DNA of 18,483 nt from an uncultured Roseburia sp. (GTDB lineage: Bacteria; Bacillota; Clostridia; Lachnospirales; Lachnospiraceae): assembly GCA_910587865.1 (NCBI GenBank), contig CAJUNX010000059.1, positions 1-18,483 of the forward strand, read 5' to 3'. A program made the position numbers and the translations under genes. Positions 14,051 through 18,483 of this stretch are shown here, piece by piece. The first letter of the stretch is position 1. Each line of letters opens with the position of its first letter. The notes beneath the pieces are model-generated. The model saw only the letters and a list, made by a program, of their open reading frames with translations, did no database searches and was not told where the DNA came from.

Positions 14051-14082
14051 GTGAACGCAGCATGTCTTTATGACAAAACAGA

Positions 14083-14287
14083 TGTCAGTTTCACGGACTG
14101 TCCTTATGGCAGCAACGGGTGTCAGTTTCACGGACTGTCTTTATGGCAGCAGCGGACATCAGTTTCACGAACTGTCTTTATGGCAGCGGCGGATGTCTGG
14201 CTTCACAAACTGTCCTTATGGCAGCAGCGGATGTCTGGCTTCACAAACTGTCCTTATATCAGCAGCGGATGTCAGACTTCGCGGACC
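14083..14287 (+). repeat. Array of five 37/38-bp tandem repeats in the araC leader
   Basis: Full units at 14083-14119, 14120-14156, 14157-14193 (37 bp each), 14194-14231 and 14232-14269 (38 bp each), then a partial unit at 14270-14287. A decayed partial unit precedes the first (about 14063-14082). Each unit contains TTCAC-GACTGTC or close variants, then TTATGGCAGCAGCGGATGTC or variants. A short hairpin can form in most units between CTGTCC and GGCAG. The first three units share TCAGTTTCAC, and the last two share TCTGGCTTCAC. There are no spacers, so this is not CRISPR. None of the three forward frames has a stop across the array. Function is unknown. Confidence 0.92.
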
Positions 14288-14345
14288 GACGGCACCCGCC
14301 CCGGATATACAGGCGGTTCACAGCAGGAATACGGAGGAATCGCCC

Positions 14346-15203
14346 ATGCCGGAATATAAAAAAATCGGATATCTGACCACCAATTTCAAAGTGTTTCACA
14401 TAAAGGATTCCTCCCGCAGGGAATTCAGCTACCACTACCACGATTTTCACAAGATCCTGATTCTCGTGGGCGGCGATGTCACCTACTGCATCGAGGGACA
14501 TACCTACGAGCTGGCGCCGGATGATATCGTGCTGGTCCGTGCCGGCGAGGTGCATAAACCCGTCATCCGCTCCGACACGCCGTACGAACGGATCATTATC
14601 TATGTTTCCCCCGATTTCCTGGAAGAATACAGCAATCCAAAGGCGGATCTTTCCCTGTGCCTGAAACAGACCTTTACGGCCGCGGGAGACGTGCGCTCTC
14701 ATGTGCTGCGGCTTCATGCGCCGCGCGGCGGAAAACCGGGCGCGGCTGTACGGGCGCTCGATGCGTCCTTAAACGACCGCGATTTTGCCTCCGGTCTGCA
14801 CCAGAAGCTCCTTTTCCTTGAATTTATGATCCAGCTGAACCGCGCCGCCCTGCATGATCACATCGAATTTCTCGGCGACTCGGCCTCCAACGAAAAAATC
14901 CTTGCGATCCTCTCCTATCTCAATCGTCATCTCACCGAGGATATTACAATTGACGATCTTTCCTCACATTTTTACATCAGCAGATACTATCTGATGCATA
15001 CCTTCCGGGAACAGACCGGCTACACAATCGGCAGCTATCTCTCCGCAAAACGGCTGTTTCTCGCAAAAGAACTGATCGCGGAGGGACGTCCGATCACGGA
15101 TGTCTGCTACGCCTGCGGGTTTAAAAACTATTCCACCTTTTCCCGCGCATACAAAAAAAGCTTCGGCGAATCCCCGCGTGAATTCCGCCAAAGCCTTCTG
15201 TAA
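14346..15203 (+). CDS. AraC-family transcriptional regulator
   Basis: A 285-residue regulator. The N-terminal cupin-like sensor domain (about 15-120) has histidines in YHYHDFHKI (29-37) and the usual APDDIVLVRAGEVHKP (57-72). The C-terminal double helix-turn-helix (about 186-285) has DLSSHFYISRYYLMHTFREQ (204-223) and ITDVCYACGFKNYSTFSRAY (250-269), ending FGESPREFR, typical of AraC/XylS proteins. The ligand is unknown. The ATG at 14346 is chosen because GGAGG (14333-14337) lies eight bases upstream. The same frame is open back through the repeats to an ATG at 14070, which has no ribosome binding site. It is divergent from the PLP enzyme operon, a likely target. Its last codons double as a terminator for the opposing gene. 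Confidence 0.93.
   Translation: MPEYKKIGYLTTNFKVFHIKDSSRREFSYHYHDFHKILILVGGDVTYCIEGHTYELAPDDIVLVRAGEVHKPVIRSDTPYERIIIYVSPDFLEEYSNPKADLSLCLKQTFTAAGDVRSHVLRLHAPRGGKPGAAVRALDASLNDRDFASGLHQKLLFLEFMIQLNRAALHDHIEFLGDSASNEKILAILSYLNRHLTEDITIDDLSSHFYISRYYLMHTFREQTGYTIGSYLSAKRLFLAKELIAEGRPITDVCYACGFKNYSTFSRAYKKSFGESPREFRQSLL
15153..15194 (-). terminator. Terminator of the pyrophosphatase gene, inside the araC coding sequence
   Basis: On the minus strand, an 11-bp stem with two wobble pairs (15194-15184 paired with 15170-15160) is followed by TTTTTTT (15159-15153). It lies 16 bp past the pyrophosphatase stop. On the plus strand the same bases encode the end of the AraC protein (KKSFGESPREFRQS). Confidence 0.8.
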
Positions 15204-15209
15204 CAGTTT

Positions 15210-16859
15210 CTACAGCTCCGCAAGCGCATTCATCAGCGCCGGAATCAGCTGTTTTTTCCTCGAGACCACTCCGGGAAGCCAGATTCCCTCCGGCGTCTCC
15301 TCCCTGCGGTACGCCTCCGCGAGGATCCGCCCGGCATCCCGTCCGGCAAAGATCAGCTTCGAGCTCTCCTCCAGGATATCCGTCAGCATCATGTACACCA
15401 TATCCAGCTTTTTCTGCCCGAGCACCTGTGTTAACTGCGGCTTCAGCTGCTCCGAAAGCTGCTCTAACTCCTCACGGCTCATGACGCTCACCTGCGCCAC
15501 GCCGAATTCACAGTCATCCGCATGAAAAATCTTAAAATCCTGGTAAACTATCTCTTCGGTCGTCTTATGCTTAAAATCACTCCCGGCGCGGAACATGTTT
15601 TTTGCATGCTCCTCAATCTCCACCTCCGCGATCCGTGCGAGCTGCTCCGCCGCCTCACGGTCCGACGCCGTGCAGGTGGGGGACCGGAACATTAACGTAT
15701 CGGACAGAATCGCCGAGAGTAAAAGTCCCGCAATCTGCTTCGGAATCTCCACGGCCTTCTCCAAATACATCTGATAAATGATCGTTGACGTACAGCCTAA
15801 CGGCTGATTGCGGAAATAAACCGGCGATACCGTCTCTAAGGCGCCAAGCCTGTGGTGATCGATGATCTCTAAGATCTCGGCCTCCCCGATCCCCTCCACT
15901 GCCTGCGAGCGCTCGTTGTGATCCACCAGGATCACCTGCTTTTTCTGCATACTCATCAGATTCCGGCGCGACACCATGCCCGCATATCTGCCGTTTTCGT
16001 CCAGCACCGGAAAGTCCCGGTGACGCACCTTCGTCATCATCTCTTTCACGTCATTGACATAGTCGTCAATCGCGAAGGTGATCAGCCCCTCCTTTGTCAT
16101 ATACTGCCGGATCGGCATGCTCTGATTGATACAGCGCGCCACGGCAAAGGTATCGAACGGCGTTGTGATAATCACGCATCCTCTCTGTCCGGCAAGCTTT
16201 TTTACCTCTTCATCCACCTCATAACCGCCGCATACGATGATACAGCCCGCATTCGAACGGATCGCAGAGAGCTGCGCATCCACCCTGTCTCCGATGATCA
16301 CCACATCGTCTCTGCCGACATCCTCCTCCAGATACACGAGATCAGAGGCTGCCACCACAACCTTTCCCTGTACACGCCCGTGCTCGTTTCCCTCGCACAC
16401 TTCTCCCTTGATCGTCTCGGCGATCGTCTTAAAAAGCGTATTTGAATTCGCGAGCGCATGCTTATCAAATTCATCCATACAGGAAGTCGCGATATCCTTC
16501 GTCACGATGATCCCTTTGAGCTTTCCGCCCGCTCCCGTCACCGGAAGCGTCACGACCTCCATCTCCTTCATCCGCTCCCAGGCGCATTTTAAAGAAATGC
16601 GGCTGTTTACCCCTGCTGTCCTGCGGATCGTGATATCCTTCAGCTGTGCGCCCGCGTATGTGACCAGCTCCGGCTCTTCCACGCCGAAACAGTCCAGCAC
16701 ATACCGGGTCTCCTCATTGATCGTTCCCGCACGCTTTGCAAGATATGTACCTGTTTCCGTCTCATTTTTCAGATGTGCATATGAAATCGCGGCACAGATG
16801 GAGTCCGTATCCGGATTCCGGTGCCCGACCACCCACACCTTTCTCTCTTCCGCGGCCAT
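15210..16859 (-). CDS. Manganese-dependent inorganic pyrophosphatase with CBS and DRTGG domains
   Basis: A 549-residue family II pyrophosphatase, hydrolysing pyrophosphate to phosphate in the cytoplasm. The DHH catalytic domain is split: GHRNPDTDS (12-20) lies at the N-terminus, while VDHNERSQ (312-319), IIDHHRLGALE (332-342) and LGCTSTIIYQ (354-363) follow an inserted regulatory block. The block contains a first CBS repeat (about 75-128), a DRTGG domain (about 135-245) and a second CBS repeat (about 250-305). The C-terminal DHHA2 domain carries the phosphate-binding VSRKKQ (532-537). In related enzymes CBS pairs bind adenine nucleotides and the DRTGG form responds to diadenosine polyphosphates. 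The ATG at 16859 follows GGGAGG by six bases; an in-frame extension to 16961 is rejected. It converges on araC with only six bases between stops. Confidence 0.95.
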   Translation of the reverse strand: MAAEERKVWVVGHRNPDTDSICAAISYAHLKNETETGTYLAKRAGTINEETRYVLDCFGVEEPELVTYAGAQLKDITIRRTAGVNSRISLKCAWERMKEMEVVTLPVTGAGGKLKGIIVTKDIATSCMDEFDKHALANSNTLFKTIAETIKGEVCEGNEHGRVQGKVVVAASDLVYLEEDVGRDDVVIIGDRVDAQLSAIRSNAGCIIVCGGYEVDEEVKKLAGQRGCVIITTPFDTFAVARCINQSMPIRQYMTKEGLITFAIDDYVNDVKEMMTKVRHRDFPVLDENGRYAGMVSRRNLMSMQKKQVILVDHNERSQAVEGIGEAEILEIIDHHRLGALETVSPVYFRNQPLGCTSTIIYQMYLEKAVEIPKQIAGLLLSAILSDTLMFRSPTCTASDREAAEQLARIAEVEIEEHAKNMFRAGSDFKHKTTEEIVYQDFKIFHADDCEFGVAQVSVMSREELEQLSEQLKPQLTQVLGQKKLDMVYMMLTDILEESSKLIFAGRDAGRILAEAYRREETPEGIWLPGVVSRKKQLIPALMNALAEL

Positions 16860-16977
16860 ACCATCCCTCCCTGCTCTGATGTGCTGATGCCGCCATGTCC
16901 GGACATCTGTCTTTTCTGAAACATCCCGTCCGGATGCGAATCCTTCTCCGGCGTTCCGCATCAGCGCTACCGTTGTC

Positions 16978-18114
16978 TTATATGTGGATCACGCCCACTG
17001 TGCAGAGCAGCACCACAATCAGAATGATAAAATTCAGAATCGTAAATACAGCCAGACTCTTTGCATAGCTCTTTACGCTCCCGACCCCCTGCTCCAGCTC
17101 GTCCATCTTCTCAATCTTTGTGTCAAATTCGCCGAACAGATCCTGAATGTTGCGGTAGCACTTTACATTCTCGGAATGCACCTTCTCGGAAAGTTCCGCC
17201 TTGATCGTCGTAAGCTGTGTCGTTGTGTTCTCCAGAAGCTCCCGCACCTCTTTGATCTGCGCATCGCCGATCCGCCTGCTCGCTGCCGCCTGCTCCTCTA
17301 AAAACATCCGGTTCGCGGAAATCTGCTCCTCACTCAGCTTCTGGCTCGCCGCCATCTGCTCTTCGTTAAGCTTTCTGCTGACGGCAAACTGCTCCTCGTT
17401 TAAACTGCGTCCCGCAGCGAACGCCTCCTCGCTGGTCTGCTTTAACTGTTCGACCTGACCGGAAATGCTGCGCTCGATCTCCGCCATCTTGGATGTGACC
17501 TGACCGGAAAGCGAGTCCACCACCCGGGTAAACTCCGACACGATCCGGTCCGCCTCTTCCTGACGCTCCGTTAAGATCGTCTCTAACTCCTGCGCCTTGT
17601 CCTCTCTCTCACTTACGATCGACTGCAGCTCCTGCGCCTTTGTCTCTTTTGCCGCGATCAGCTCCTGCAGCTGCTTTGCTTTTTCTCTGAACTCATCAAT
17701 CTGGCTTAATAAAAAATCTTCCCTTTCCACTTCTTCTGGTATCCTTTCCCATTCCTTTGTATCATCAGGCATATCGGAACCCTCCGGCCGCTCCTGCGCC
17801 TGCCCGGTATCCTCTGCCTGGCTCTGCCCGCCCGGGACCCTGTCACGGATCTCCGCTCCGGTTTCTCCCCGGCTTTCCGTTGTGGTCCGTCCCAGGCTTA
17901 ATCCGCCCGGAGCTCTGTCACGGATCTCCGCTCCGGTTTCTCCCCGGCTCTCTCCCGCGGATTCCTCTGTTTCTTTCCTGTTCTCTGGTGTCGGCAGCTC
18001 CCGTCCGCCGGCAGACGTTTTCTCTGTCCTGTGTGCGTTTTCCACGGAATTTCTTTCCCTGTGATCTCCTCCTGAGTGAATCTGCGCCCATATCAGCCGT
18101 AACAGATTTGCCAT
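16978..18114 (-). CDS. Tail-anchored coiled-coil protein of unknown function
   Basis: A 378-residue protein in four parts. The N-terminus (about 15-125) is disordered and charged and contains a 25-residue tandem repeat. A long coiled coil follows (about 128-345). Within it are two 14-residue repeats beginning KAQEL (159-186) and four 11-residue repeats of the form LxEEQxAxSRK (238-281). The protein ends with one membrane helix (about 352-376) and only a couple of residues after it, so it is probably anchored by its tail with the coil in the cytoplasm. The first ten residues, MANLLRLIWA, are hydrophobic and amphipathic. GGAGG lies eight bases before the ATG, and a good promoter lies upstream. 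I do not recognise a family. A structural or scaffold role is inferred from architecture; the adjoining pyrophosphatase gives no clear link. Confidence 0.88.
   Translation of the reverse strand: MANLLRLIWAQIHSGGDHRERNSVENAHRTEKTSAGGRELPTPENRKETEESAGESRGETGAEIRDRAPGGLSLGRTTTESRGETGAEIRDRVPGGQSQAEDTGQAQERPEGSDMPDDTKEWERIPEEVEREDFLLSQIDEFREKAKQLQELIAAKETKAQELQSIVSEREDKAQELETILTERQEEADRIVSEFTRVVDSLSGQVTSKMAEIERSISGQVEQLKQTSEEAFAAGRSLNEEQFAVSRKLNEEQMAASQKLSEEQISANRMFLEEQAAASRRIGDAQIKEVRELLENTTTQLTTIKAELSEKVHSENVKCYRNIQDLFGEFDTKIEKMDELEQGVGSVKSYAKSLAVFTILNFIILIVVLLCTVGVIHI
17272..17403 (-). repeat. Four 33-bp (11-residue) repeats in the coiled-coil gene
   Basis: Encode LNEEQFAVSRK, LNEEQMAASQK, LSEEQISANRM and FLEEQAAASRR in direct succession. 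An 11-residue period is that of a hendecad coiled coil, which has a nearly straight or slightly right-handed stripe. The DNA units are diverged, so this is an old repeat kept for structure. Confidence 0.85.
17803..17952 (-). repeat. Two 75-bp tandem repeats in the coiled-coil gene
   Basis: A 35-bp stretch is identical at 17840-17874 and 17915-17949, 75 bp apart. The units encode residues 55-79 and 80-104, both beginning ESRGETGAEIRDR. The shared part is exact while the rest has diverged. The duplication keeps the reading frame. Confidence 0.88.
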
Positions 18115-18159
18115 AAACGCTTCCTCCCTCTGTGTCCTTCGAGCAAAAGACCTAAAGGT

Positions 18160-18188
18160 ATTCTATCATTATCATATTTCTTTGTAAA
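18160..18188 (-). promoter_or_regulatory. Sigma-A promoter of the coiled-coil gene
   Basis: On the minus strand, TTTACA (18188-18183), a 17-bp spacer and TAGAAT (18165-18160) with an extended -10 TGA. The start is predicted near 18153, giving a leader of about 39 bases that ends in GGGAGGAAG. Confidence 0.72.
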
Positions 18189-18456
18189 GGAAGAAAACTT
18201 CTCCAGCCGCAACAAACGCTGCATAGCGTTTCTCCTATCAGTCCATTACGGCATTACAGCAAGCGAATCCGAATCGCCGCCATTGAAAACGGGCATATCG
18301 ACAGGGATACAGAGGACAGCATAAAATCCCGGCTTGTCGCTGCCCTGTTCAAGTTCCGTTTTGGTGAACATGAAGCATAAGAAATCGCTTTCATTTTGGG
18401 GAAAACGGGTATATAATAAAGCAACGACAAATCGAAGTTTGAAAGGAGTAACAGAC
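18189..18456 (+). other. AT-richer spacer with an orphan reading-frame remnant
   Basis: No complete gene is visible. On the plus strand a frame without any ATG start runs to a TAA at 18378-18380 and reads KRIRIAAIENGHIDRDTEDS then IKSRLVAALFKFRFGEHEA, which looks like the C-terminus of a real helical protein. I do not recognise it; a mobile-element or plasmid protein is possible. A 7-bp inverted repeat AAACGCT/AGCGTTT (18214-18231) lies before it. Minus-strand frames here lack ribosome binding sites. The change in composition and strand suggests a boundary with different DNA. Confidence 0.4.
18412..18417 (+). promoter_or_regulatory. Candidate -10 box for the right-edge gene
   Basis: TATAAT at 18412-18417, 39 bp before the ATG at 18457. 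The hexamer 17 bp upstream (18389-18394, TTTCAT) is a weak -35. Confidence 0.5.
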
Positions 18457-18483
18457 ATGGAATTTCCTTTTTATGATTCACCC
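18457..18483 (+). CDS. Start of an unidentified plus-strand gene (partial)
   Basis: ATG at 18457 with GAAAGGAG seven bases upstream and a TATAAT promoter box nearby. Only nine codons (MEFPFYDSP) lie in the window, so no product can be named. The ribosome binding site and promoter together make it likely to be a real start. Confidence 0.6.

Noticed and set aside
14083..14287. Repeat array as a CRISPR locus
   Set aside because: Units follow each other with no unique spacers, and no cas gene is nearby.
15918..16887. Plus-strand frames opposite the pyrophosphatase
   Set aside because: The minus strand carries a complete multi-domain enzyme; the opposite frames show no domain or ribosome binding site.
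16860..16961. Upstream in-frame start for the pyrophosphatase
   Set aside because: GGGAGG lies directly before the ATG at 16859, and family members begin close to the GHRNPDTDS motif.
18246..18481. Two minus-strand frames of 70-75 codons at the right edge
   Set aside because: They overlap a well-signalled plus-strand start, lack ribosome binding sites and show no family features.

Overview
The window looks like a chromosomal segment of a Gram-positive anaerobe of the Clostridia, most likely Lachnospiraceae. The evidence is family-level: meso-diaminopimelate peptidoglycan genes (MurE with a DNPR motif, DapF), a CBS/DRTGG-type manganese pyrophosphatase, a CotH-DUF4956-VTC cluster, strong AGGAGG ribosome binding sites, and moderately GC-rich coding sequence with AT-rich promoters. 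The species cannot be named from the sequence alone. Almost every gene reads on the minus strand; the exceptions are one AraC-family regulator and a gene that begins at the right edge.

Layout, left to right. 1-860: a scrambled minus-strand area holding the ATPase half of a histidine kinase, the head of a DUF3796-like membrane protein joined to it, and a small membrane ORF with no ribosome binding site. 901-2149: glutamyl-tRNA reductase with its own terminator. 2240-2761: a nitroreductase. 2963-6078: an operon of VTC-domain (polyphosphate polymerase-like) protein, DUF4956 membrane protein and CotH-type kinase. 6259-6441: a 60-residue protein with its own promoter and terminator. 6603-8521: an OmpR/histidine kinase two-component system. 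8630-9076: an unrecognised acidic protein. 9245-13929: MurE, DapF, a microbial-type PARG (TIGR02452-like) and a trans-sulfuration PLP enzyme, the last three in a tight operon read in the order PLP enzyme, PARG, DapF. 14022-15203: a divergent promoter, an array of five 37/38-bp tandem repeats, and an AraC-family regulator. 15210-18114: a CBS/DRTGG pyrophosphatase and a tail-anchored coiled-coil protein. 18189-18483: AT-richer sequence with an orphan reading-frame remnant and the start of a plus-strand gene.

Functionally, DapF makes meso-diaminopimelate and MurE adds it to the peptidoglycan precursor. The VTC/DUF4956/CotH set is a recurring cluster thought to handle phosphate polymers or phosphotransfer at the membrane, and the two-component system just upstream is a candidate regulator. 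The AraC protein shares a divergent control region with the PLP enzyme.

I did not find a clearly new defence or mobile system. The most interesting items are the repeat array in the araC leader, in which all three forward frames are open; the terminator buried inside the araC coding sequence; repeat-built insertions in MurE, CotH and the coiled-coil protein; the direct linkage of a PARG to DapF; and the three-piece junction at the left edge.
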